64,000 nt of DNA from Vibrio amylolyticus (GCF_023145695.1 NZ_JAJHVV010000002.1:1-64000); one strand, 5' to 3'; positions 28,275-39,157 are shown, numbered from the stretch's first letter. The notes: generated from the sequence alone by a model not told the origin. Program-made: numbers and translations.

Positions 28275-28850
28275 ATGAATAATAAACAGACTGGTTTCTC
28301 TTTAGTAGAGCTTGTTGTTGTCATCGTTGTTGTGGGATTGCTCGCAGTTGCAGCATTACCGCGATTTTTGGATGTGACAGACGAAGCGAAAAAAGCCAGT
28401 ATTGAAGGTGTTGCAGGTGGTTATGCAACTGGTGTACTTTCTGCGCGTGCCCAGTGGGAAGCAGAAGCAAGGCCTTCAGAAACCATCAGCAATGAAAAGT
28501 ACAACACAGTGGACTATGACGGTGTTGATTTTTGGCTCACTCGCTCAAAAACTAACTCTGGCGTTGACACGGGTTTTCGTGATGGGTACCCATTTTCACT
28601 GAATGATGGTAGTGGTGCATTTCCATCAGCGCTAACAGATCAGTACTGTATAGATTTAATGAATAACTTGCTTCAGAACCCACCGAAAGTTGATACGGTG
28701 GAAAATGCCGCTACAGAATCTAATGTGAAGTATTCAGCTCAAGCAAATGATACTGACTACACTTGTACTTATGTACAGCAAGAGGGTGGCACGAATCATG
28801 AGTTTGTATATGAAATTGAAACTGGTCGTGTGACCGTAACTTTGCAGTAA
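28275..28850 (+). CDS. mshB: MSHA minor pilin MshB
   Basis: 191 residues from the ATG at 28275; the frame runs 21 codons further upstream but only this start gives a prepilin leader. Leader of seven residues ending in Gly, cut before FSLVELVVVIVVVG (Glu5 present). Two cysteines in the C-terminal part (about residues 126 and 170) probably form the pilin disulfide. It resembles MshA in its first 45 residues, so it arose by duplication, and is likely a minor or initiating pilin. 39 bases before mshA. Confidence 0.9.
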   Translation: MNNKQTGFSLVELVVVIVVVGLLAVAALPRFLDVTDEAKKASIEGVAGGYATGVLSARAQWEAEARPSETISNEKYNTVDYDGVDFWLTRSKTNSGVDTGFRDGYPFSLNDGSGAFPSALTDQYCIDLMNNLLQNPPKVDTVENAATESNVKYSAQANDTDYTCTYVQQEGGTNHEFVYEIETGRVTVTLQ

Positions 28851-28889
28851 TACTGCATTATTAACTTAAAACATAGAGAGAAGTAAGCT

Positions 28890-29372
28890 ATGAAAAAACA
28901 AGGCGGTTTCACCCTAATAGAACTAGTGGTGGTAATTGTAATTCTGGGTATTTTGGCTGTTACTGCGGCACCGAGGTTCTTGAACATCCAGGATGACGCT
29001 AGAAACGCAACATTGGAAGGCCTAGCTGGAGCTATGCAAGGAGCAGCTGGAATTGTATATGGCAAATCGGCAATTGAGGGAACAGAAGCTGTCTCAAGTT
29101 CAAGTGTAACTCTGAGTGGTGATCTTATTAATACCGTATTTGGTTACCCTGCGGCATCAGAAGATGATATGGCGAATATCGTTACAGGCTTGGGAGCTGA
29201 TGGAGACTTTGAGTTTATTCAAGTGGTGCCTAATAGCGATCCAGTAGAGGCTACTTTTGGTATTCCAGATTATACAACAAGCTGTGTTAAATACACTGAA
29301 GCTAGCGATGAAAATACACAGGCAATCGCCTCTGTAGGTGAAGATGACTGTACAATTGCAGTCGCTCCATAG
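28890..29372 (+). CDS. mshA: MSHA major pilin MshA
   Basis: 160 residues. Six-residue leader MKKQGG, then [14 protein letters not shown] with Glu5, the hydrophobic helix for filament assembly. The mature part has a cysteine pair (C132 and C154) closing the D-region. MSHA pili attach cells to surfaces, chitin and plankton. The C-terminal two thirds are acidic and Ala/Gly/Ser-rich, as expected for a variable surface-exposed pilin. A strong terminator follows at once, so mshA can be produced in excess over the genes downstream. ATG with GAGAGAAGTAAG upstream. Confidence 0.95.
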   Translation: MKKQGGFTLIELVVVIVILGILAVTAAPRFLNIQDDARNATLEGLAGAMQGAAGIVYGKSAIEGTEAVSSSSVTLSGDLINTVFGYPAASEDDMANIVTGLGADGDFEFIQVVPNSDPVEATFGIPDYTTSCVKYTEASDENTQAIASVGEDDCTIAVAP

Positions 29373-29374
29373 CT

Positions 29375-29401
29375 AAAAAAGGCCAGCATTGCTGGCCTTT
29401 T
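29375..29401 (+). terminator. Terminator after mshA
   Basis: AAAGGCCAGC (29378-29387) pairs with GCTGGCCTTT (29391-29400) around ATT, flanked by A and T runs. It splits the pilin genes into mshBA and mshC-Q. A TATAAT (29452-29457) follows before mshC, without a convincing -35. Confidence 0.85.
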
Positions 29402-29505
29402 AAGCCCGTCATAAATACATCACCCAACACAATACCTTTCTTATCTTTTACTATAATATTAATTACTTAGTTTTTATCTAATTGCTGTTAAAGCTCAGGT
29501 GATTC

Positions 29506-30027
29506 ATGGATGACAATCGCTCAATACAACAAGGCTTTACATTAGTTGAGCTCATCGTTGTTATCTTGTTGATTGCAATCGTCTCTGTGTATGCGGGTAC
29601 TCGCTACTTGGGTGTGTCTAGCTTTTCAGCGTTTACCGCACAAGAACAAATCATTTCTGTTATTCGCCAAGTTCAAGTTAACCGTATTCAAACCAATATT
29701 TCCGATATCTATACATACTGTAATGATGTAGGCAATCCTGACCTTCAAGAGCTATGTCTGCGAAGCAGAGTCACTGCAAACTCAAGCTGTGTTGGCAGTT
29801 CAAGTGGTTGTAGCTCGAGTGACTCTACCACTCGAAGTGATGTTGTGACTGCTGACAAGGTTTCATTTAGTACCACCCCACCACTCTCAACGATTACGTT
29901 TGATCTATTGGGTAACCCTCTGGGCTCTGCGAGTGGCGGTGTGAGTATTTTAATTACCGCAGGGCAAAGTGCAGCCAATGTCTGTATTAACCCCCAAGGC
30001 TATGTGTATGGCGGGGCCTGCTTATGA
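29506..30027 (+). CDS. mshC: MSHA minor pilin MshC
   Basis: 173 residues. Leader of ten residues (ends IQQG) before FTLVELIVVILL with Glu5. GspH-like small pseudopilin shape with several cysteines in a Ser-rich loop (about 83-103). Likely part of the pilus tip or initiation complex with MshB, D, O and P. A TATAAT at 29452-29457 may give it its own promoter after the mshA terminator. Overlaps mshD by four bases (ATGA). Confidence 0.88.
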   Translation: MDDNRSIQQGFTLVELIVVILLIAIVSVYAGTRYLGVSSFSAFTAQEQIISVIRQVQVNRIQTNISDIYTYCNDVGNPDLQELCLRSRVTANSSCVGSSSGCSSSDSTTRSDVVTADKVSFSTTPPLSTITFDLLGNPLGSASGGVSILITAGQSAANVCINPQGYVYGGACL

Positions 30028-30629
30028 GAATAGTGAAGGGCTTTACCCTCATCGAAAGCGTTGTTGCTATTGTCATTATGGGATTTGCCATGGTAACGCT
30101 TACTAGTTTTCTATACCCGCAAATTGAACGATCCGCAGCCTCTCAATATCAAACACGCGCCGTGACTTTAGGGCAAAGCATGCTTAGTCAGATCTTGGCG
30201 CGTGGGTTTGACCACTGGAGTGACTTTGACGGTGGTTCTGTTCGCTGTGGTGAAGCCGCTTTGGTAACTAACCCGAGCAATCCAACGAATAGCTGTACCG
30301 TTACTGATGCATTTGGCAGGGATATATTAGAAACTGATCCCGAGAGTTTTAACGACGTAGATGACTATATTGGCTGCTGGAAGGGGACAAATGCTTCTAG
30401 TTGTGCCGGATCGCCAGAAGATTATCCAGAATACGATCTGATGGACATTCTTGGAAATGACTCTTCAGATCAATATAAAAATTTCACGGTACTTGTCACT
30501 ACAAGATATGTTGATAGTAGCTCCTTTGAGGAAGTATCAGCCATCACCACAATGAAAAAAATCACATTGTTGATTCAAGCGGGTAAGTGGGGTGATTACA
30601 CCTTTATCGGCTACAGAGGTAATTACTAA
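30024..30629 (+). CDS. mshD: MSHA minor pilin MshD
   Basis: 201 residues. Leader MRIVKG, then FTLIESVVAIVIMG with Glu5, like PilV/GspI. Four or more cysteines in the globular part (RCGEA, NSCTV, GCWKG, SSCAG). Probably a tip-complex minor pilin. Coupled by overlap to mshC and mshO (the stop and next ATG share one base). Confidence 0.88.
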   Translation: MRIVKGFTLIESVVAIVIMGFAMVTLTSFLYPQIERSAASQYQTRAVTLGQSMLSQILARGFDHWSDFDGGSVRCGEAALVTNPSNPTNSCTVTDAFGRDILETDPESFNDVDDYIGCWKGTNASSCAGSPEDYPEYDLMDILGNDSSDQYKNFTVLVTTRYVDSSSFEEVSAITTMKKITLLIQAGKWGDYTFIGYRGNY

Positions 30630-31321
30630 TGAAACGTAATGGCTTCACGCTCATCGAGATGATTATGACCATTATTATTGGTGGAATTCTGGTTTTGGGG
30701 ATCGCTGGTTTTCTTGAGTTAGGGATGAAAGGGTATTCAGACACGGCTGAAAGACAGCGCTTACAGACTCAAGCTCGTTTTGTGTTAGAAAAGATTTCGC
30801 GTGAAATTCGCCATTCTGTCCCTAATAGTATTGAAGTCACTGGCTCAACGGATAAATGTGTCTCTTTCTATCCCATTCTTTATTCGGGTTTCTATTCAGT
30901 ATCGTCTGCAGACAATCTAAGTCTCTCATTTTTAGTAGGGAATGATAATTCACCTGCGACTTATGATGGTTTAAATATGATCATTAATCCAAGTCAGCAG
31001 GATGACTTTACAGACAGTGATATTTTCATCGCTTTATCTGGGGCAAGTACGAGTATTACATTAGCCCAACCTCTCGCTAGTGAATCTATAGCGAATAGGC
31101 ACTATATTTATAAGGATCTTGTGAGCTATTGTTTTAATTCTTCAAGTAAGGCTATTGTCCGAAATAGCACTCAAGTTGCCGACAGTGTGACGAACGGTGA
31201 TATCAGCTATGACGCTCCAACGCTTCAACGTGGTGGTGTAGTCCATATAGATGTGACTTTTGAAAGCGATGATGAATCAACCAGTTTCCAACAGGATATA
31301 CAGGTGCTCAATGTCCCATAA
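30629..31321 (+). CDS. mshO: MSHA minor pilin MshO
   Basis: 230 residues. Five-residue leader MKRNG, then FTLIEMIMTIIIGG with Glu5, the PilW/GspJ type. The RFVLEKISREIRHSVP segment after the helix is typical of that type. Expected at the pilus tip with MshD and MshP. The mshP ATG lies inside its last codons. Confidence 0.88.
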   Translation: MKRNGFTLIEMIMTIIIGGILVLGIAGFLELGMKGYSDTAERQRLQTQARFVLEKISREIRHSVPNSIEVTGSTDKCVSFYPILYSGFYSVSSADNLSLSFLVGNDNSPATYDGLNMIINPSQQDDFTDSDIFIALSGASTSITLAQPLASESIANRHYIYKDLVSYCFNSSSKAIVRNSTQVADSVTNGDISYDAPTLQRGGVVHIDVTFESDDESTSFQQDIQVLNVP

Positions 31322-31763
31322 TCTCCCCCTCATACTACGTCGACACAAGCAGTCAGGAAGCGTGTACATTATCGCTATCTTTGTATTAGTTGTGATGGGA
31401 TTTCTGGGAGCTGCCTTAGCGAAAATAGAGTGGTCAAACAGTGATGCACTTACTCGCGATGCTTTGGGAACACAGGCTTGGCTGCTATCACACTCGGCGA
31501 ATGAACTTGTTTTAACCTATATGTATCCATTGAATGCGTCAGCAGCCGTTTCCTCAATTTGTACAGACCCTATCCCAGCTGCCGTTCAAAACTCGTTATC
31601 AGCATTAGCTTCGAAACATGCTAACTGCTCAGATATAACGACGACTTGCAGTTCAATCGGTTCGTTAGATGACGAATCTTTTTATAAGGTAGAAAGCTCC
31701 ACCATATGTGGAACTGGTATTAACTATGTGCAGCGCATGCAAGAAGTTTGGGTGAAGGAGTAA
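31311..31763 (+). CDS. mshP: MSHA biogenesis protein MshP (PilX/GspK-like)
   Basis: 150 residues from the ATG at 31311, inside the end of mshO; the frame is open 51 bases further upstream but the longer form has no sense as a leader. Basic start RRHKQSG, then SVYIIAIFVLVVMGFLGAAL. The Glu5 of pilins is replaced by a hydrophobic residue, as in GspK/PilX-type tip proteins. Cysteines in the C-terminal part. Four bases separate it from mshQ. Confidence 0.85.
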   Translation: MSHNLPLILRRHKQSGSVYIIAIFVLVVMGFLGAALAKIEWSNSDALTRDALGTQAWLLSHSANELVLTYMYPLNASAAVSSICTDPIPAAVQNSLSALASKHANCSDITTTCSSIGSLDDESFYKVESSTICGTGINYVQRMQEVWVKE

Positions 31764-31767
31764 GGCA

Positions 31768-34700
31768 ATGAAGTTTTGGAGCTTTTTGGTCCTCATATCA
31801 GTATGGAGCTACTCGACATTTTCTTCGGCTAGTGGTTTCGACTCTGACACATGTGAAGAATTGAGCTCTAATGGTGATTTCTCGGTTCGGTTTGAAATTG
31901 AAGATGCGGATCTTGAAGAAACCATTTGGGCTGAGAAAGGCGTTGGAAATAACCCTGTAGATCCGATCGCTATTTGGACGGATGATCTATCTGTATTAGC
32001 TTCAACTATTCGTGCTGGGTCTGAGATAGAGGAAGATAACGATTATAAAGTATGGCTTTCTTACAAAAGTAGTGAGGGAGGAAACAATAAGTCAGGACTA
32101 CTCACCTACTATTTATGGATAGGTGGTAGTTGGGATGAAATTTCTAGCAACATTGCCGATTTATCAGGACTTAGTTCTGTTAATGTTGAAATTGATGAAG
32201 AGGGGGTTGATGAATTAGAGTGCTCAACAGATCTTACTCCTCCGCCCCTCCCTGAGTATTCCGATGACGCTCAATATGAATTTGGCGTGAAACAGTGTGC
32301 TTCTATGCCATGTACTATCAACTTTACTAAAGACTATGATTTCACCCCGCTAGTGTTTGTCATGCCAACGATTGACACTGTTGACCCTGATGAGGATAAA
32401 CCTGCCACTCTCTATATATCTTCAACGTTAACCGCTAGTTCTACATCTGTTCAAATAAATAAAGATACAGTCAACATACCCCAGATGGATAATGATGTTT
32501 TAATAACGGAAGTGAGCTATTTGATTATTGAACCTGGTGTTGCGGACTTTAACGGCCATGAAGTCATTGCAGGATACTTGGATACAAATAGGTATAAGTC
32601 AAAAAACGGTACAAATGGCAATGCTGAGGCCGTTGTATATTATGAATTTGGTGCACGGCAAGTATTTAATTCTCCTGTTGTTTTACATCAAGTCCAAACC
32701 AGGGTAAATGGTAATAAGTGGATAACCTCCGGTAAGGCTATCGGTAATAGGGAAAACACGGAAGCAAGGCTATTTTTGGAGTTGTCAGCCTCACGAGAAG
32801 GTAATCGCTACCAAGAGGAGAGAATTGGATTTATAGCGACAAATTCTACAAGTGGTTCCATTGACGTTGATGGCTATAGTGTTGTTTTTCAACGAGGCTT
32901 TAAGAGTGTTAATCAGCAAGGTCAAGACCCGATGTATGATGGCTGTACAAAAGCATATGCAGACATCAGTTCATTAGATCGAGTTGACGGTATTATCGGT
33001 AAAAAGCAAGAACGTCGTGGTGGTCACGGCGGCTGGACTCGTCGTTGTGAAATAAAAGATGATAATCAAGTTAGCTTCGTTATTGATGAAGACTTTAGAG
33101 ATAGAACTCACTTACAAGAAGAACTTGGGTACTTTGCTTTTGAACAACTTGAATCAGACTTTATGGATATATGTAAATATACGCCCTCGATAGCTCAAAC
33201 CAATAGTTACTATAATGGCGCAGTTTATGATGGTCGTTTGGTTTTTACATCAGGCGCTGGTAATAAAATTGCTGTGCCAGAAGATGGACTTGCCATGTCA
33301 TTTAAAGATAACGACGGAGGAATCGCTCAGTGTGTTTACCCAAGTAGCGAGCAGTCTTGTATTGTTGATGATTCCATTATCTATCCAGATTTTCCTATTC
33401 AACTAGATGATTTTGACACAAATTCGGCTTCCGATGTTAATTGTACAGATACATCTTGTACTCTAGAACCTGGAACCTACAAAGATGTAAAAATCTCGGA
33501 AGACTCAATTCTTACTTTGAATTCAGGTGTCTATTATGTAAATGAGTTGAATTTTGAAGAAGAGAATGCTGAGTTAAGAGTGAATGGTGAGGTAGAGATT
33601 CATTATAAGAAAATATATTTACAAAAAGATGGAGCATTGATTAATAAGGACGGCGACCCAAATAATCTTTTATTGATTGGACACGGTGAAGATGCATTTG
33701 CAGAGGTGAAAGCCAGTAACATTGAGTTTTTTGGTTATTGGTATGTTGATCACTTAGCGACTAATCAAGGTGGGTTTGATGTTGAAGGCGATGATAACCA
33801 ATTCCATGGGGGAATTACCGCTTATAATATTTCGATGAGTGGCTGGAGGAATGAGCTAAATGGTATCCTTCCCAATGAATGTGGCGGCACACCTCCATCT
33901 TCTACCTACCGAATTGAGCTTACTCCAGCCTCTGATATCGCCTTAACGTGTGAAGATCTCTCTTTGACAGCCACCGTCTATAAAGATGATGTAGTCGATA
34001 GCTCATATAATGGCAGTATTACTTTTTCAACTGACGATGGACAGTCAGATCAAAATAAAAACGCAGTTGAAGGCGTTGCCGAGTTCTCATTATCGGTCAC
34101 TCAAACAAGCACTGTCAGTGCAGAAGTTTCGACAACAATTGATAGTTCAACTTATACCGATGATGGCAGTTATGACTTTGTACCGTATAAATTTGACGTT
34201 CCAGACCAATATCTAATAGCAGCAAAACCTGAAAGTGTTACTGCTAAAGTATTGGCTTGTGATTCAGGAGAAGTCGTTGATGTTGGTTATTCTGGTACGC
34301 CTACAATTACGAGTAATATGGTGCAGCCAAGTTCGGGTTCAGGGACACTGACATACGCCCCAATATTTAGTGGTGGAACGTCAACAGATGAATCAAGCTC
34401 AATTGAATTTAGTGAATCTGGTCAGTTAACCGTCACGTTGACTGACGGAAGCTTCAATTGTGATGGTTATGATGATTGCCCTATTGAAGGGGAAGATGAG
34501 TTGACGGGTGCTTTTTCAGTGAGATCTCGCCCTTGGACATTTGCAATTTGTTCTGATGACGATGTGAGTGGTAATGCGACAGACGCTAGTAGTACAAGTT
34601 ACAAAGCGTCGGGCACTGTATTTTCAACTACAGTCAAACCTATCGCTTGGCAAAGTGGTGGTAGCGAAACTGAACCTGTTGATACTTCAAGTTACTGTGG

Positions 34701-35922
34701 TGCGACCGTTACTCAAAACTTCTTTATTTCTGACGCCCCAGGCGCAATAGTTGAGATGACCCATGACGTTGATACTCCTTCTGGCGGCATAAATGGAAAC
34801 CTAACCGGCACGCTAGAAAAGAATCATGACAATAAATCAAGTGCTGGTTCCCATTACGACTATTCTAATTTGAGTTGGGATGAGGTCGGGAGTATCAGGC
34901 TGAAAGTGGATACTCAAGGGACTTATCTTGGCATGGATATTAACCAAGGTTATCGCAATATAGGTCGCTTCTATCCAGCTTTCTTTAAAGTTATCGATAC
35001 TCGTTGGGATTATCCAGACTCATTACCACACGTATATATGGGGCAACCGTTTGATGGATTAGATTTTGATGTAGAGGCCTTAAACAGCAATAACGGTGCA
35101 GTACAAAACTACCCTCTATTTGCTACTGGACTGAAAGCTAAGTTTAACCTCTTTGAAGACAGTTCTTTTGGTTCACGTTTTGTCTCCCCTGCATTTGGTG
35201 ATGGAAGTTGGGCCGTGAATAACAGTCGCTCTGTTGGAACATTTAACAATACAGTTGCGAACGATTGCTCAGATAGTATCTGTTGGAATAAGCAAGACAA
35301 CGTTGATCCTGATGGTCCGTTCAACGCGGCTGAAGATATAGAAGATTCGAATATCATTCTTGATGGTGCTTTATCTATTATAAATACTGATCCTATTGCT
35401 TATACAACTGATGGTAAGATCTTAACAGATCAGCCAGATATCCGTTTTGGTCGTATTCGTTTAAAAGATGTTGGTGGCAACCAAGAAACTAACATCACTG
35501 TCCCACTGACTGTCGAATATTGGAATGGTAGTCGATTTATAACTAACAGTGAGGATAACAGCACTGCATTTGAGGGTGGTGACTATTGTCATCAATTGAT
35601 TTGGTCGGATATCGGTACAGATAATGCGAGTCTATCAGGAACAGGGAGTGTTTCACTCGGTGAGTCTAGAGAGCTTGTCGCATCGCAATCTGATCCTACA
35701 CGAGAACAAGTGAGATTTTGGCTCGTTCTCGGTAGCCCCGAAGAAGAGAACGGAGAAAGTAGCAGCTGTAATGGAAGTGATAATGGATTACCTTGGCTTC
35801 GTTACAATTGGGATGGAGCAGATGGTGACGAAGAAGATCCATCCACCGTCGTCACTTTTGGAATTCATCGCGGTAACGATCGAGTGATTTTCCGAGGTGA
35901 ATCGGGTTTAACTGGGCAGTAA
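31768..35922 (+). CDS. mshQ: MshQ, very large secreted MSHA-associated protein
   Basis: 1384 residues with a signal peptide (about 1-22). Seen by eye: two similar beta-domains opening YEFGVKQ (about 169) and YEFGARQ (about 290), the type found in H-lectin-like modules; a beta-helix-like section (about 575-705, LNSGVYYVNELNF, GYWYVDHLATNQGGF); two Ig-like domains (about 712-800 and 805-910, each with a cysteine, RIELTPASDIALTCEDLSLTA); and a C-terminal region (about 930-1384) as in other MshQ proteins. No membrane anchor. It ends the pilin operon, and a pilus-tip adhesin role like that of PilY1 is an inference. No calcium-binding PilY1 propeller is recognisable. The domain borders are rough. 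Confidence 0.85.
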   Translation: MKFWSFLVLISVWSYSTFSSASGFDSDTCEELSSNGDFSVRFEIEDADLEETIWAEKGVGNNPVDPIAIWTDDLSVLASTIRAGSEIEEDNDYKVWLSYKSSEGGNNKSGLLTYYLWIGGSWDEISSNIADLSGLSSVNVEIDEEGVDELECSTDLTPPPLPEYSDDAQYEFGVKQCASMPCTINFTKDYDFTPLVFVMPTIDTVDPDEDKPATLYISSTLTASSTSVQINKDTVNIPQMDNDVLITEVSYLIIEPGVADFNGHEVIAGYLDTNRYKSKNGTNGNAEAVVYYEFGARQVFNSPVVLHQVQTRVNGNKWITSGKAIGNRENTEARLFLELSASREGNRYQEERIGFIATNSTSGSIDVDGYSVVFQRGFKSVNQQGQDPMYDGCTKAYADISSLDRVDGIIGKKQERRGGHGGWTRRCEIKDDNQVSFVIDEDFRDRTHLQEELGYFAFEQLESDFMDICKYTPSIAQTNSYYNGAVYDGRLVFTSGAGNKIAVPEDGLAMSFKDNDGGIAQCVYPSSEQSCIVDDSIIYPDFPIQLDDFDTNSASDVNCTDTSCTLEPGTYKDVKISEDSILTLNSGVYYVNELNFEEENAELRVNGEVEIHYKKIYLQKDGALINKDGDPNNLLLIGHGEDAFAEVKASNIEFFGYWYVDHLATNQGGFDVEGDDNQFHGGITAYNISMSGWRNELNGILPNECGGTPPSSTYRIELTPASDIALTCEDLSLTATVYKDDVVDSSYNGSITFSTDDGQSDQNKNAVEGVAEFSLSVTQTSTVSAEVSTTIDSSTYTDDGSYDFVPYKFDVPDQYLIAAKPESVTAKVLACDSGEVVDVGYSGTPTITSNMVQPSSGSGTLTYAPIFSGGTSTDESSSIEFSESGQLTVTLTDGSFNCDGYDDCPIEGEDELTGAFSVRSRPWTFAICSDDDVSGNATDASSTSYKASGTVFSTTVKPIAWQSGGSETEPVDTSSYCGATVTQNFFISDAPGAIVEMTHDVDTPSGGINGNLTGTLEKNHDNKSSAGSHYDYSNLSWDEVGSIRLKVDTQGTYLGMDINQGYRNIGRFYPAFFKVIDTRWDYPDSLPHVYMGQPFDGLDFDVEALNSNNGAVQNYPLFATGLKAKFNLFEDSSFGSRFVSPAFGDGSWAVNNSRSVGTFNNTVANDCSDSICWNKQDNVDPDGPFNAAEDIEDSNIILDGALSIINTDPIAYTTDGKILTDQPDIRFGRIRLKDVGGNQETNITVPLTVEYWNGSRFITNSEDNSTAFEGGDYCHQLIWSDIGTDNASLSGTGSVSLGESRELVASQSDPTREQVRFWLVLGSPEEENGESSSCNGSDNGLPWLRYNWDGADGDEEDPSTVVTFGIHRGNDRVIFRGESGLTGQ

Positions 35923-35991
35923 TTATCATCATTTCATGCGTTAAGTAAGGAAACTGTTAGAAATAGCGGATTTTGGTCCATGTTTATACCT

Positions 35992-36020
35992 CAATGCCTT
36001 GCCGATGTGGCAAGGCATTG
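35992..36020. repeat. Perfect 12-bp inverted repeat between mshQ and mreB
   Basis: CAATGCCTTGCC (35992-36003) pairs with GGCAAGGCATTG (36009-36020) around GATGT. There is no T-run after it on the plus strand, so it is not a standard intrinsic terminator. The T-rich stretch 36033-36040 starts 12 bases later. It could end the msh transcript or sit in the mreB leader. See findings. Confidence 0.75.
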
Positions 36021-36030
36021 GTACATTTAG

Positions 36031-37116
<1,086 letters not shown>

Positions 37117-37225
37117 TACGTTTATTTGGTTTTAGTGTTTAATACTTGATGTTTTCATCACTGAGTTAAGTGATGGTCAAAGAAAGCACTAAGATCAGTA
37201 AAGCGAAAATTAGGATCTCTATATC

Positions 37226-38113
37226 ATGAAGCCGATTTTTGGCAGAGGGCCTTCACTTCAATTTCGCCTATTTTTAGCGGTTACTTTATCAGCCAGCCTT
37301 ATGCTGGCTGATAGTCGTTTAGGTGCATTTTCAAGCGTCCGATATTTCTTAAATAGCTTAGTCGCTCCCATCCAGTACGCGGCGGATATGCCACGTCTGA
37401 TGTTTGATGGCTTCTATGACAATTTTAATAGCCGTACCACCCTGTTAGATTCGAGTCGAATGCTAAAGCGAGAAGTGCTGAAGCTAAAAAACGATCTGTT
37501 GTTGCTCGATCAATACCGAGAAGAGAACAATCGCCTACGCAAATTACTCGATTCATCTTTCATTCGAGATGAGCGAAAGGTCGTAACTGAGGTGATGGCA
37601 GTCGATACCACCCCTTATCGCCGCCAGGTAGTGATTGATAAAGGCCGTGTCGATGGCGTTTATGTTGGCCAACCCGTGACGAATGAATTTGGCATTGTAG
37701 GGCAAGTGACCTTTGTTGCGGCTCATAACAGTCGGGTTTTGCTATTGACTGACAGTAACAGCGCTATTCCAGTGCAAGTCATACGTAATGACATTCGAGT
37801 GATTGCTTCAGGTACTGGTGATATTGACCAGATTCAGCTTGAGCACATTCCTACCAGTACCGATATCATCGAAGGTGATCTGCTGGTGACCTCTGGTTTG
37901 GGTGGTGTCTATCCGGAAGGCTACCCTGTTGCCCATGTTTCCAGTGTCGATAGAGATACCCAACAAGAATTTGCCGCCATTAGTGCTGAGCTGGTGGTTG
38001 AATTTGACAGGTTAAGGTACTTGCTTCTTATCTGGCCAAATGAGTCAAGAGTAGAAAAAGCGATGCAAGCGGATCCTGAAACTATGGATGAGGAGTTAAC
38101 CGATGGCCAATAG
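37226..38113 (+). CDS. mreC: Rod-shape protein MreC
   Basis: 295 residues: short cytoplasmic start, one membrane span (about 10-30), coiled coil (about 70-110) and the periplasmic beta-barrel pair (about 115-270). Works with MreB, MreD and PBP2/RodA in the elongasome. The C-terminus is acidic. It overlaps mreD by 11 bases. Confidence 0.95.
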   Translation: MKPIFGRGPSLQFRLFLAVTLSASLMLADSRLGAFSSVRYFLNSLVAPIQYAADMPRLMFDGFYDNFNSRTTLLDSSRMLKREVLKLKNDLLLLDQYREENNRLRKLLDSSFIRDERKVVTEVMAVDTTPYRRQVVIDKGRVDGVYVGQPVTNEFGIVGQVTFVAAHNSRVLLLTDSNSAIPVQVIRNDIRVIASGTGDIDQIQLEHIPTSTDIIEGDLLVTSGLGGVYPEGYPVAHVSSVDRDTQQEFAAISAELVVEFDRLRYLLLIWPNESRVEKAMQADPETMDEELTDGQ

Positions 38114-38591
38114 AGTGCTCTCTAGTCGATTGGTGATTGTCACCTCATTTCTTATTGCCCTAATACTGCAAACCATTCCGTGGCCGGGGATGCTCGATCT
38201 TATAAGGCCAGCTTGGTTACTGTTGGTTCTATGTTACTGGGTACTTGCGTTGCCACACCGTGTTAACGTAGGTACCGCGTTGGTTTTGGGGCTACTGTGG
38301 GATTTGCTACTTGGTTCGACGCTCGGAATCCGAGGGATGATGCTATCGATCATTATCTATATTGTCGCGATCAATTTCCTTGTCCTTAGGAACATGGCGT
38401 TATGGCAGCAAGCGATCATCATAGCTCTATTATCCATAGGGCTTGAGCTGTTGATCTTCGGTGGTGAATTCTTAATCCAAGATATTACGTTTAATCCTCT
38501 CTCGTTATGGAGCGGTTTGATAAACTGTATTTTATGGCCTTGGATGTTCTTATTAATGCGTCGAGTGAGACGACATTGGCAAATTAAATAA
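38103..38591 (+). CDS. mreD: Rod-shape protein MreD
   Basis: 162 residues with five or so hydrophobic spans. It is the integral membrane partner of MreC. RPAWLLLVLCYWVLALPHRVNVG and GLLWDLLLGSTLGIRG are the family's typical blocks. The last base is shared with the maf ATG. Confidence 0.94.
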   Translation: MANRVLSSRLVIVTSFLIALILQTIPWPGMLDLIRPAWLLLVLCYWVLALPHRVNVGTALVLGLLWDLLLGSTLGIRGMMLSIIIYIVAINFLVLRNMALWQQAIIIALLSIGLELLIFGGEFLIQDITFNPLSLWSGLINCILWPWMFLLMRRVRRHWQIK

Positions 38592-39157
38592 TGCAATCAA
38601 CTACATTAGTTTTAGCGTCCGGCTCCCCAAGGCGTAAAGAGTTACTCGCGCAACTGGGTTATGACTTTCAAGTGTTGGTTACCGATGTTGAAGAGCAACG
38701 TTTAACTGGTGAATCGCCCGAGCAATATGTTAAGCGGCTCTCATTTGATAAGGCTAAAGCCGGACTATTACAAAGTGGCAGTAAAAATGTTGTTCTAGGC
38801 TCAGATACAATAGTCGTTAGTGGTGATAATGTATTAGAAAAGCCAAACGATCTTACTGATTCTAAACAGATGTTAATGCAACTTTCAGATAGCTGCCATC
38901 AAGTATTAACCGCTGTCACCGTTATATCGAATCAAAAACATCGCTCAGTTGTTGTATCAACGAACGTGTGGTTTAAACCGTTGTCAGATAATGAAATAGA
39001 ACAATATTGGCAAACGGGTGAGCCGTGCGATAAAGCAGGAAGCTATGGTATTCAAGGGCTAGGCGGCCGATTTGTTACTCGAATCGAAGGTAGCTACTTT
39101 GCTGTGGTGGGATTACCGCTTTACGAAACCGATCAACTGCTGCGCGAATTCTTATAA
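38591..39157 (+). CDS. maf: Maf nucleoside-triphosphate pyrophosphatase (YhdE type)
   Basis: 188 residues. Hydrolyses non-canonical or excess dTTP/UTP to the monophosphate, a house-cleaning role. The opening LASGSPRRKELL, the VLGSDTIV metal/catalytic aspartate block and AGSYGIQGLGG are complete. Its place after mreD matches the YhdE member (dTTP/UTP specific) rather than YceF; specificity is inferred. Confidence 0.92.
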   Translation: MQSTTLVLASGSPRRKELLAQLGYDFQVLVTDVEEQRLTGESPEQYVKRLSFDKAKAGLLQSGSKNVVLGSDTIVVSGDNVLEKPNDLTDSKQMLMQLSDSCHQVLTAVTVISNQKHRSVVVSTNVWFKPLSDNEIEQYWQTGEPCDKAGSYGIQGLGGRFVTRIEGSYFAVVGLPLYETDQLLREFL

